NCBI GenBank assembly: GCA_900291925.1
Contig: UWYS01000001.1
Location: 1,364,001 to 1,428,000 of the forward strand
Source: Thecaphora thlaspeos
Lineage: Eukaryota; Basidiomycota; Ustilaginomycetes; Urocystidales; Glomosporiaceae
Reading direction: 5' to 3'
DNA: 64,000 nt
The notes beneath the pieces are model-generated. The model searched no databases and was not told where the DNA came from. It worked only from the letters and a program-made list of their open reading frames with translations. Below are positions 1-9,873 of this stretch, piece by piece (the stretch's first letter is position 1; each line of letters begins with the position of its first letter). The translations under genes were made by a program, and so were the position numbers.

Positions 1-871
1 GATCTGCTGGCGAGGCTCCTTGAGCGTCCGCACGTGTTCCACGCCCTGCTCGCCGTAATAGGCATGCTGGTAGATGAGGCCCTTGCCGTCGGTGGTTCTT
101 TCGAGCGACGGGTCGTGGAACATGACGATGACGTTGTCCGTGGTGATATGGACGTCTGTCGAGTGGGCGAAGCGTGTGTTGATGAGCGCGACGTTGCGAA
201 GAGTTTTTGGAGGCGATAGCGTCGAGACGAGACGAGGGGGAGGATTGACCGAGGGAGGGGGGAAAAGAAGAGCAGAAAAGAGCAGAGATGAGACGAAGCC
301 CAATGGCTACTCTCGCGCGCAGGGTCGAGCGTTCCGTGTCCGCCGAGCCTCCTCCGCCGAAACCATAAGCCAACTTCCGTCATCGGCCCTTTCCCTCCCT
401 CTGTGTTTCCCTTCGGAGGCCCTGGTGGCGTTCGTAATGCCCGTGTGTCCGCCTCCTTCGCGGAGCGTCGAGGGGCTCGTCGAGCAGGTCCTAAGAGACA
501 TCGAGATGAGATTGAAAAGCAAGTCGGGCACCGAGGACACTAACCGCTTTCGAGACCTTCGGAGCCGTCCTGGATCGCCTTTTCGAAGCTGGCGATGGTG
601 TTTTCCGGGTAGGTCGCCGAGGCCTGTAGCAGCAAGAAGAAAGGGAATGTAGCTTCCTGCGTCAGCCTTCAAGCCTCCGTAGCGCTTGTCTGTCTGTGGC
701 TCTGAACTCACGCCACGGTGTCCCCTGGATCGCCAGACACGCAGAGCAGCATCGTGGAGTATTCCGTGCGGAGAGAGGTGTCAGCCGCGCCATCGACCGC
801 CGCACTCGAAGAGGCGGAAAAAGTCTGCGTCATACAGCCGTCAGAGGATCTACTCACCAGCATTCGGGCAT
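1..871 (-). CDS. Glycerophosphodiester phosphodiesterase (Pgc1-like), 5' part, truncated by window edge
   Basis: Four coding exons on the minus strand, 871-858, 724-712, 623-545 and 155-1, joined by GT-AG introns with matching phases. The protein starts MPECWGHRGASATYPENT and continues with SFEKAIQDGSEGLESDVHI and MFHDPSLERTTDGKG. These are the HRG, E-x-D and HD motifs of the GDPD fold, whose His, Glu and Asp residues bind the metal and catalyse phosphodiester cleavage of glycerophosphodiesters or phosphatidylglycerol. Fungal Pgc1-type enzymes start in almost the same way, directly at the HRG motif, which supports the ATG at 871. The second exon is only 13 nt and supplies the catalytic HRG; without it the frame and motif are lost. 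The third intron is long (389 nt). The 3' part of the gene lies left of the window. Confidence 0.85.
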
Positions 872-1492
872 AGATGGCTGAACGTTCATCCTGAAAGACT
901 TTGTGATGGGTCGCATGACTGCAGGCAGTGGTGCAAGGATGCGTCGTGGAGATCAGATGATGGTGAAGAGGGTTTAGTCGGAGTGGCGTGGAAAGACGAT
1001 GGGCGCAGGGAAAGTGGAGACAAAGGACGAAGCGAGGGAGAAGAAGGTGTAACAGGAATCAACATATGACCGGGGACGTCTGCGAGGGTCCGGGAGCAGG
1101 GAGCGGCGTACTGTAAAGGAGATGGGCTGCTGCTACTGCAGCAAGCATAGCGACAGTAGCGCAGAACTGTGCTGCTTGCTTTGGAGCAACAATAGCGACG
1201 GCGACGACTTACGCTTTGCGGTGTTGCGAGGTGGGCGGGCGTGGTCTGGTGCAGCTGGCGGCGTGCGGCGAAGCGCTTGGCTTTGATTGCGGCTGGGACG
1301 AGGAGCCCTTTGACTAGCCCGGCGCCGAGCAATAGAAACAGGACCAACGCGGGAGAAAGGTGGGAGGCTAGCAGTGACCGGTCTGCTGCGAGAGGAGACG
1401 GATGGGTGCGGGGGAAGTCGGTGGAGAGGTGGAGGAGGTGGTCGAAAGCTAGGGAGGATGAGGAAGGTGGGAGGGAACGTGCGCAGTTGAAC

Positions 1493-1522
1493 GGGATCGG
1501 GATCGGGATCGGGATCGGGATC
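1493..1522. repeat. 6-bp tandem repeat (GGGATC)x5
   Basis: Five perfect copies of GGGATC follow one another and then decay to GGGTCG. They lie in non-coding sequence upstream of the phosphodiesterase gene. Confidence 0.9.
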
Positions 1523-1934
1523 GGGTCGAAAGAGGAGCTGATGGAGGCGGGAGGTGATGATCATGGTTCAGAATGAAGGGGTGCTGGCTGGTGCTATGTA
1601 TGTCACTAGCTGTGCTCCTGCTCTGCCCGGGAGCGGAGCGCCGTTTGCAGCGAGGGTGGGAGCAGAAAACGAGGTGGGAGGGTGGTGGTGGTGGCACCTC
1701 TGCTGTTGGAGCCCAAAGCACGGTGACGGCTGCTTAGCCGGCCCCCTGTCCGGCCTCTTTCGCCGCCAATCTTTTCTCTCTCTCTTTTCGCCTTTGCACC
1801 CAGGGTCCTGGCCTGCTCTCGCCCTCGCCCTCGCCCTCGCTCCCGTTCCTCTGGCCACGAAACAAGGTTGCTCGAGGCGCACTGGCCCGACCTGCCGCCC
1901 ATCCCTTCCGGGCCGGGCCGGGCCTGGCCTCGGG

Positions 1935-1956
1935 CTCTCTCTCTCTCTCTCTCTCT
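1935..1956. repeat. CT dinucleotide repeat, about 11 copies
   Basis: An uninterrupted CT run in the intergenic region. A second run, of the degenerate type CGCCCT, lies just upstream near 1820-1842. Confidence 0.9.
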
Positions 1957-2685
1957 CTGCCTGGCGTGCCTGCCGTACTGTAACCTCCCCTCGTCTGCCC
2001 GCCGTCAGGACACGACGGTGACCGCGTTGAGCCAAAGTTTTCTCGAGGACACCGTTTCCCAGCTCGACCTCCTCAGCGCACATCTTGACATGCTCATCTC
2101 GTTTGCCTGCTCTTCTGCCTCCGGACGTTGGTCGAGGGGAGAGAACAGAGAGCAAGCGAGCAAGCAGAGGGTTTTCCTCTTGACTCTGCTTTCCTTCCTG
2201 CGTTTCCCGGGGCACGTCAGCGAAAGGAACTCGCCGTGTGCTCAACGGACCGGATGGCTAGTCGGCCTGGCGCAAAATTCGCCGAAGACGTTGCGGCGTC
2301 GCCCTGCTGCTCTGCCTGTCTGTACCGCTCCACACCGCTCCAGGCGCTCCAGGCGCTCCAGGTCGCGCTTTTGTAGCGCCCCACGTTCCCGCCGTGGCCC
2401 CGCCGAGTCGGAACGAACGTGGACAGGTTTCGCTTCGCGGCGCTAGCCTAGCTTCTGACTTTTCTTGGCATGGATCGGCCCCAAATCGGTGCTTGTGCCC
2501 CGATGCGCTTGGATCGAAAGCGCTCACTCGTGCGACCATCACACTGCAGGGGGCTGCGGCAAAATTAAAGGTTTCCTATATTGTGGGCTTCCGACAAGCT
2601 TGATCGATCGTCTCTAGGTCCGGATCTACAGTAGCAGTCTGAACGAGCGTCTATACCATCACTGCTGCCATCCGCTCGGTCCGCT

Positions 2686-4884
2686 TCACACGCTCCGCTG
2701 CTGCGGCTTGACGATCGCCTTGAGCTCCCTCTTGAGGATCTTGCCGGCGTCGCTCTTTGGCAGCTTGTCGATGAACGTGATGCCCCTGACCTTTTTGTAG
2801 TTGGCCGAGACCATCCCGTTGACGCTCTCCAACAGCTGTTTCTCGACTTTCTTTCTCTCATCGTCGCTCTTCTCCTTTTCGCCTTGAGCCAGCACGACAA
2901 AGGCCCACGGAAGCTCGGACGAGTCCGTTGGATCCGATACTCGCGTCACGGCGCAGTCGACCACCCGGTCGTCGCGGAAAAAGTAGTCTTCCAGCTCAGA
3001 CGGCGACACCTGGAAGCCGTGATACTTGATCGCGTCCTTGAGGCGGTCCGTGATGGTGATGTAGCCGCGTCGGCTGATCCTGACGGCGTCGCCCGTCTCG
3101 AGGAAACGCTGCGGGTCGTCGGGCGAGAGGTGGAAGGCAGACCGGTTGGCCTCGTCGTTGCATAGGTAGCCCTGCATCATCTGCGGACCTCGGAGCCACA
3201 GCTCGCCCTCTTCGTCGCACCCAAGCTCTGTCAAGGTCCCGAGTGCAAGGCGAATGGATCATCAGCAGCTGCCCCAGGTCAACGTCTCCCGGTCTAGTCC
3301 CACTCCGCGACTCGCTCGACTAGAGCACTCACCATTCCCCTCGGGGTCCACCACTTTGGCCTCCGTCCCAGGAGCGAGAACACCGACAGTCCTCGGTGCA
3401 ATGTCCAGATCTCGAAGGTTCTGCATGCTGATGATGGGCGACATCTCCGACATTCCATAGCCTGTGGTATGCAGAGAACCAAAGTGTTAGCCCACCAAAC
3501 ACTATGGGACGAGGCAAGGTGTCGGTATGAGCAGCTCACCATCAGTCGACCTGATCCCGAGCCTCTTCTCCACAGCAGCCTGCAGCTCGGCCGGAAGGCT
3601 GGCAGCGCCAGAGACGACGCGCTTCAACGAGCTGACGTTGTACTTTTCCACCTCTGGCGACTTGGCAAGCGCCAGCACTACGGCAAAAGGTCAGCAGAAG
3701 AGGTCAAGAAGTATATTAGCCGTCAGTCTCTCCACATTGCGACCGGAACGGTCCGGATAACCACGCGCTGAGCATGACTCACAGATGGGCGGGACGACAA
3801 AGCAAAAGGTCACCTTGTGCTTCTGTATGGCGGAGAGGAAGACGTCGAGCTGGAACCTGGGCAGGACGACACGCGGGGTGGCCGTATGCAGCGCCACGAA
3901 CCCCATTAGCAAGCCGTAGCAGTGGAATAGTGGCAGGAGATCGAGGTGGAACTCCCTCGACTCGGGCCGGGCGTCCTCCGTCTTTGTGCGACTCGGTAGC
4001 ATCTCCGAGAGGGTCCCCGCTGCCTCGGTGATCGTTCTGGCGACCGTCTTGGCGGTGGTGATGGTGTCGCTCAGCGGCTTGTCCTCGTACCAGTCTGCGC
4101 CGTCGAACAGCGGTTCGCACACGCGGTCCAGGAGCAGGAAGGTGGCCTGGATGATGTTGGCGACCAGCAAGGTGTGCGAGAGCCGGACCGCTTTCGGTTT
4201 GCCCGAGGCGCCCGAGCTGAAGCACAGGATGGCCGTGTCGTCCTCGGGCGAGACCTTGACACTGTCCCGCAGCTCCGCCGCAGCCGCCTCGCCCTGCTGC
4301 TTGCCAGCCTCGAGGGTACGGTTCCAGCTGCTTTCGTGGTCCTCCTCAAAGACGAGGATTTCTGAAGCGGTCGCGAGGCCTTTGAGGTCCTCTTTTCCGT
4401 CCTGCTTCGTCGCCTCGGCCGTCTTTTCGGCATTTGGGTAGCTAACGGCGGTGGTCAAGACGGCCCTGGCCTCGACCATGCGGAGCTGGTGCGCCAGCTC
4501 GTCTGGCTTGTACGAAGGATTGCACAGCGCGGCACTCGCGCCCGTCAGGAGGACGCCGAGGACGGCGGCGAGGTAGTCGTGCTGGTTGCTGGCGTAGATG
4601 GCCAGGACGTCGCCCTTGCCCCACGGTTTGGTATTGCGGGCGGAAGCGGCAGCCTGCAGACCGAGAGCAAAGTCATAGGCGAGCTGACGGATCTGTCGCA
4701 GGCTGAGCGGCGTGGCATCCGGTCGGCTGGTATTGTCGGATGGCGTAGGATGGAAAAGCGGCTCGTCGATGCGAGAAGAGCTCGAGGTTGCCAAAGTGGA
4801 AGCGTCGGCAATGGGCTTGAAGAGGAAGTCGGGCAGCGTCTGGTCCCGCGGCGGATCAAGAGAGTAGGGGGAACGGAACAGCAT
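2686..4884 (-). CDS. AMP-binding acyl-CoA/4-coumarate-CoA-type ligase
   Basis: Four exons on the minus strand, 4884-3783, 3677-3540, 3461-3333 and 3227-2686, give a 636-residue protein; intron phases agree (all phase 1). It has the ANL adenylation fold: the P-loop-like motif FSSGASGKPKAVRLSH (an unusual Ala-Ser where most members have Thr-Thr/Ser), then YGMSEMSP, GELWLRGPQMMQGYL, the hinge region ETGDAVRISRRGYITITDR and the C-terminal lysine motif KSDAGKILKREL. Members activate a carboxylate (fatty or phenylpropanoid acid) with ATP and load it on CoA. The C-terminus, QRSV, is not a clear peroxisomal signal and no signal peptide is seen, so the protein is probably cytosolic. The substrate cannot be deduced from sequence. 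Confidence 0.88.
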
Positions 4885-6067
4885 GGCGGTCGACGACCCT
4901 CTCTTGCGCTTTCTTCAGGAGAGCGAGCAAGGTAAGGCGATAAGGGAAGATGCAGCAGCAGCGAGCAGTCGGTGGTCGTCCAACAGTAATCAGAAGAAGA
5001 CGGCGTGGATTGGCGCTGGATGAGGAGCGGGCACGGAGAGTGAGCGTTCGCGATGGAGGATGGTGGCATTGGTGGTCGTGGTCGCGGTTGCGGTGGGGAT
5101 GGGACGAGTGTCGTGACCCCTCAGCACACCATGCCGAATACCCAGTCGGTGGAAGGAGGAATGAGCGGGCGAGGTGAGGATCAGCTTTCACGACACAGGC
5201 CCGGCCAACTTTTCTGGAAGCCGGCGTGTCGTCCTGCAGCTCCAGCCGGAAAGCGGGAGACCCTGGATTAAAAGCGCCTCTTCTTGGTTTGCTCTCGTTC
5301 AAGAGTTGCTCGCCTTCTTTCGACGGAGCTTCGGAAAGATAAGCCGAACAAAGACGCTTCCCTCTCTCACGCTCGACGCTCTCCCCTCTCGGAAGCAAGC
5401 AACGGTCGTCCGACCACTCGTGATCGGGCGCGGCTCATTGCAAGGGATGCGGGGCGAGGGGTAAAGGACCGGCGACGCGGGACAAGGGACAAGGAGAAAC
5501 GCGACAATGTGTTCGAAAGGACAGTAGATGCTACATGTGCAAGAGCTGTTCAAGACTAGCTGTGGTGGCGAGGTGCGGGTCTGTGTGTTTGTACTGTAAG
5601 AGCCTCGAAAAACGTGACGGGCGGGCCCTTTGCTGCCAGGGAGAACAAGAGGAACAGAACTCGGAACAAATGTGTTGGAAAACAACGGACGCGGGAACAT
5701 GATGCGGGGATCGTGACGAGACGACGTGGCGGACGGGATGCAGGAGGCTGAGACGAGAAGGATTGGGGACCAAAGTATTGCCACAGGCGCAGGAAGAGGC
5801 GGCCGTCGTGAACCTTACGGCGATGTGTTGAGGGCCCCCTATGTCTGCGTCTGAGGGAAGGGAGGGGATGGAAGAGGTTCTGGAGACAAGGTGCTTGAAG
5901 AGAAAGTGCTTGTAGAGAAGATGCTCGAAGGAAAGATGCTTTGGACGAGTGCTGGGCGCGCATTGGGCGGTGTGTTGAGGAAACGAGGGACTCTTTGTGG
6001 GGAGGTTGACGCCGCCCACCAGGAGAGGAGGCAGAGAAGGGCGACGATGGACCTTTCCTTCCCGGAT
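4885..6067. other. Intergenic region, no supported gene
   Basis: Promoter side of the acyl-CoA ligase gene on the left and 3' flank of the next minus-strand gene on the right. Open frames here are short or compositionally odd and none has a recognisable domain. Confidence 0.55.
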
Positions 6068-7327
6068 CTATCGGGTGACGCTCGAGGTCATCTGAGAGAA
6101 GTAGTCGGGCTGAGGCGCGGTGCGCGGTCGCGAGGAGCGCGGCGGGGCGTACGGCGGCGTGCTGGCGCCCGCCGGTGTTGCAATCATCGGTGACCCTTCC
6201 AGTGGCGTTGCTAGGCCGTACCTGCCCAGCGATTCGACCGAGCTGAGGAAGCTCATCTGCTGTGCGGTCAAACCGCGCTTCGGCAGCGGATACGGCCCAC
6301 GAAGCAGCATCGCGTTGAAAGGCTCCGGCACTGCCGGCGCCGGCCCGCCGCCCAGCGGAGCGCCCGCAGAGGTGCTCTGGGCGACTGCGCTGCTCTGCGA
6401 TGGGCGGCGGAGGAACGAGGGCCTCAGCTTCGAGCGCAGGCGGGGTCGCTCTCCTTCCGCCAGGTCGGTGAAGCTGGAGAGGGAGCGATGATATGCCCTC
6501 GGCCGTGCTGACGGCGTCGATGCCAACGAGATCTCCGAGGCGTTGGCATCCTCGAGTAAAGGGAACATCGAAGCGGTGACTGACGACGTCGAGGGTAGAT
6601 CGTCCGACGCAACGGCGGGGAATGGCGTCGGTGATGCTAGCAGCTCGTAATCCGGCGCAGCCTCCTCGGATGCTCGAGGCGCGGACATCATCATCTCTTC
6701 TGCGACATCTGCGGCCGATGCTGCCTCTCCGGGAGGCGGGCCCGCTCCGCTCTGCTCGAAGGTCGCGACGATCCCGGACTCTGACTGCTCGGCTGTCGGT
6801 GTTGACGTGTGTGTATGCAGCGTGGGGCGAGCGGTCCATGAACTGGTTGAAGGCTGGTAGTGGAGCGTGGCGGTGGCGGCGGCGATGGCGTCGCGCGCCT
6901 CTTGCCTGGCCTCTGCCGACTTGAAGAGGACCATCTCGTCGTCGCCAACCTCGCAGTTGTAGGTTGGGCAGGCCCACACGCTGATGCTGTCAAAGTCGTC
7001 GCTGTCAAGGACGAGTGAGCCTCGCCTCCGCGGATCCCTGCGAGCCGCCCTCTGGCGGTAGGAGAGGCCGGGAGGCTGCTGGTAATATTGGCGGATTGGG
7101 AGGGCGAAGAAGTGGACAAACGATTTCCACTTGGTCTTGAAGGCGCCGTTCCTGGCACGGTTCGAGTCGGCGGCCTCCTGCGGCCCAACGTACGGCGGTC
7201 GAGAAGCATCTTGCCTCTCGCCATCGTCATCGTTGCGACCTTGTCCGTTGTGGAAACGACCCCAAAAATTTGCGCCGATCAAGCCGGCCGACGAGGCCGG
7301 CTGAAACGAGAAGGCGAGCGCAGCCAT
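6068..7327 (-). CDS. Hypothetical protein, Ser/Pro/Ala-rich C-terminus
   Basis: A single 419-codon frame starting MAALAFSFQPASS; the frame extends upstream without an ATG, so I use 7327. The N-terminal half has an ordered-looking stretch (KTKWKSFVHFFALPIRQYY, then SVWACPTYNCEVGDDEMV and an Ala/Glu helix near residues 145-160). The C-terminal half is low-complexity and probably disordered, with clusters such as RSSRPRTAPQPDYFSQM. I see no signal peptide or convincing membrane segment and do not recognise the family. The uninterrupted frame and mixed composition favour a real gene, but an intron in the N-terminal part cannot be excluded. Confidence 0.55.
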   Translation of the reverse strand: MAALAFSFQPASSAGLIGANFWGRFHNGQGRNDDDGERQDASRPPYVGPQEAADSNRARNGAFKTKWKSFVHFFALPIRQYYQQPPGLSYRQRAARRDPRRRGSLVLDSDDFDSISVWACPTYNCEVGDDEMVLFKSAEARQEARDAIAAATATLHYQPSTSSWTARPTLHTHTSTPTAEQSESGIVATFEQSGAGPPPGEAASAADVAEEMMMSAPRASEEAAPDYELLASPTPFPAVASDDLPSTSSVTASMFPLLEDANASEISLASTPSARPRAYHRSLSSFTDLAEGERPRLRSKLRPSFLRRPSQSSAVAQSTSAGAPLGGGPAPAVPEPFNAMLLRGPYPLPKRGLTAQQMSFLSSVESLGRYGLATPLEGSPMIATPAGASTPPYAPPRSSRPRTAPQPDYFSQMTSSVTR

Positions 7328-9245
7328 ATCGTGGCGGAAATGATGTTGTGAGGCGAACAAGGCCAACGTGAAAAGGGGTTGTCTGGCCAGCCAGAGATCA
7401 AGAAGCGGAGGTAGAAGAGGGTGGGACGAGATGCGGTAGGCGGACGCTTAGGGAAGAGGGAGAGGAAGAAGGAAAGGTGGGAGGGAAGAGGAGGTAGGAC
7501 AGGACAGTGCGGAGCGGCTCGAACGTCGATGAGCTGGTGACCGGGTGAGAAGGGAAGGGTGGAACGAGATAGCGAAGGCAGGGTAGACCTTGGCATTGAG
7601 GGACTGGGGCAGAGGAAGGGAGGAGAGAGGCCCCAGGGAACCGGGACGAGGCGCAAGCTTTCCGAAGCAGGCCGGCAGGGCACCTTGACCAGCCCCAGCC
7701 CATGCGAACGGTCCCCGCCTTTGCATGGCGGTGAGGGCAGGGCGGCGGGCGGCGGGCGGCTCCGCCAAGTCTCGGAATAAACTCTGGGGTCCGGCCCCTA
7801 AACGTGCGCCCAACCTTCTTCGCCAGCGCCCTCGTCCACCCCCGCCCTCGCCACGCCCTGCCGGCATGACGCTGGCCGAGGCCTCCTTGCCACCAACCCT
7901 GCCTGACGCTGTTGGGCTGCACTGCTGCTTGTCAGCCGTCCCGCACTGGTTTTGGAAGAAGTAAGTCCAAGGTCCGCCCGCATACATGGCGGTGGCATAG
8001 CATACAAATGGCAGTAACTTATTATCGTCCAGATTATCACGGCGAGATTTGATGGGCCGTCTGAACGGATGGGCGGAGGGCCAGTCTCAGTGGGAAGTCG
8101 CCATCTCGTTGCTTGGCGTGGGCGAGGGGAGGCGCGAGGGCCAGCGAACAAGTCTTAACTCTTTCCTGACTCGCCGTCTCTTGCGCGCAGGGGGGACGAG
8201 GCCAGGAAACGGTGAGCCGGACTGCCTGGAACCGCCGTCGGTGATGTCTCAAGCGTGGAAAGTGCACGCGAGATAGCCGGGGCGGCCCCGGCTCCGAGCG
8301 TCCACACGTGGGTCGGCTCCGCGTTGCGTCCCGCGTCCGGATCCGATGTCACCTTGGAGAGTGACCTGTCACGTTCGGGCCCGCAATTCTCGCCCTCAAC
8401 ATCAACCCCACCACCGCCGCACCCCGTTAATCCAGAGGGACGGATCGTCCCCATATTGAAAATCGATTGACTCATTGAGCGAATTCGATTGATTCTGCGT
8501 TGCCTCGTCGTGCTGAACTTCACCCGTACCGGCTAGAGTCGTCTGCACTCGGACTGGACCAACTCATGGAATGAAGCTTTCAGGCAAAGGACTGCGAAGC
8601 CGCTGCAGATCGAGAAGAAAAGGCTCGAGGCCGTGATCCGGTTCGAGCAGGAGGCAAAGGGAGACGGAGCCGACGGACAAGAGCATCATTCGGCGTCCGA
8701 GTGGTCGACCATAACACTACAGTAGCTGCCGGTAGCTGTTCGGGTTGCCACATAGCTTCGAAGCCTGGCACGTCATCGACCCTTTTTCGCCGCCTGAGGT
8801 AGCCTGTATCACCGTCCAAATCTGTCCGCTCTGAGGGGTGAAGAGGAGGGGTAGGCCATGTTGGGGTGACGACGCAGGCCGGGCAATATCGACCTCGTCG
8901 TCATTGCCGCCTGCGGGAGCTGCGGTTTCTTTTCCGCCGCGGCGATGGACGAAGCGAAGAATCGCCCGGAGGAGTCCACCTTTCGGTGACGGCTTGCACG
9001 ATGCCAGGGCGTTTCTAGGTTGGCGGCGTCACTGGCTCGACCGAAGCGGGATCGTACAGTATTGCATCGGCCTGACCTCTCTTGTTACTTACAATAGAGC
9101 CGTTGTCTCTTGGCCTCTGACGTCTCTTTAGCAACTAAGTGAACACTGACCTCATGCTGAATGGACTCTGACGGCCAGGAAGCCGTCTGACGGATTGGCC
9201 ACCGCATCTTCTTAGTGTAGCATGTGCATGCTCACACCTTCTACA
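7328..9245. other. Gene-poor region upstream of the 6.1-7.3 kb gene
   Basis: Contains the promoter of the minus-strand gene on its left. No complete gene is supported. The open stretch 8537-8725 (+, 62 codons to a TAG) reads like a coding fragment, with charged helical sequence such as KPLQIEKKRLEAVIRFEQEA, but it has no start or domain and could be a gene relic or chance. Confidence 0.5.
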
Positions 9246-9873
9246 TAACGTGATCGATGTAGTACCCGGATGCATGTAGAAGGCGGACGCGTCCCGCCTG
9301 CCTTTTGGCCTCCCACCACCACCACGCCTCCATCTCGCTTTGATCGTGGTCTTGAGAACGCACGCATCAAGACGGTCACTGTGGAGGGCGTCAAGGCGTT
9401 TTTTGAGGTCTTCCGCAGCGTAGTCAGTGAGTACCAGCTTCATCGTGACCTGGTCCTCAACATGGACCAGACCGGGTTCATGATGGGCGTAGGCAGTCGG
9501 CAGCGTGGCTCCTGGGCCACGAGCAGGCGGTAGAGTTGGCCAATGATGCCAACCTCTCTGAGGCCGACGTGGGCCAACTCTACTGGCCGCAGCAGTGGAT
9601 GCTGCCCAGCGTTGACGCCACCAGCACCCAACCACCATACACGGTGCTTCTACAGCGGCAAGGCTTCCAGATCTTTGACCTGTATCAGCCTGGGCCTTCC
9701 AACAGGCCAGCTGTGTAGCCCTTGATCGCACAGATCAATTGGTCCTCAACTTTGCCCTCTCTGTGCTGTACTGCAGCCATGCATGATTGTGACCGAGTAC
9801 TACCGCCATGTCAAGTATCGATATGGAGCCATCCGGGTACTACAGGCATCCGGGTACTACATCAATCACGTTA
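9246..9873 (+). mobile_element. Deleted pogo/Fot1-like (Tc1/mariner superfamily) DNA transposon with TIRs and TA duplication
   Basis: Terminal inverted repeats of 26 bp lie at 9248-9273 and 9846-9871 and differ at one base. The left one begins ACGTGATCGATGTAGTAC. Both ends abut a TA dinucleotide (9246-9247 and 9872-9873), the target-site duplication of the Tc1/mariner superfamily. Inside, the plus strand encodes a short piece of a DDE transposase around 9340-9490. The right end carries a partial second copy of the inner repeat (CATCCGGGTACTAC at 9830-9843 and again at 9847-9860). At 624 bp the element is far too short for a full transposase of 500 or more residues, so it is a non-autonomous, internally deleted derivative. 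Confidence 0.85.
9270..9533 (+). pseudogene. Transposase fragment (DDE_1, pogo/Fot1 type)
   Basis: The frame contains RGLENARIKTVTVEGVKAFF, then YQLHRDLVLNMDQTGFMMGV. The NMDxTGFxxG block is the first catalytic-Asp motif of DDE_1 transposases of pogo/Fot1 type, and the preceding helix fits the region between the DNA-binding domain and the catalytic core. The HTH domains and the rest of the DDE core are missing and the frame ends shortly after, so this is a remnant. A second open frame, 9536-9718, follows but I do not recognise it. Confidence 0.75.

Larger units (their letters stand above)
872..2685. other. Intergenic region, no supported gene
   Basis: This 1.8-kb stretch separates the 5' end of the phosphodiesterase gene from the 3' end of the acyl-CoA ligase gene. 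It has several open frames, but they are low-complexity (runs of Arg, Ser and Pro), lack a recognisable domain and overlap each other on both strands. It holds simple repeats, listed separately. It probably carries the promoter of the phosphodiesterase gene and the terminator of the ligase gene. Confidence 0.6.

Noticed and set aside
1568..2245. 225-codon open frame on the minus strand in the first intergenic region
   Set aside because: Low-complexity Arg/Glu/Pro sequence translated from CT and CCCTCG repeats, overlapping equally long frames on both strands; no domain, start context or splice support.
5556..6977. 473-codon minus-strand frame overlapping the 6.1-7.3 kb gene
   Set aside because: Very Arg-rich shadow of the adjacent frame, a common artefact in GC-rich DNA; the other frame has more balanced composition and a plausible start.
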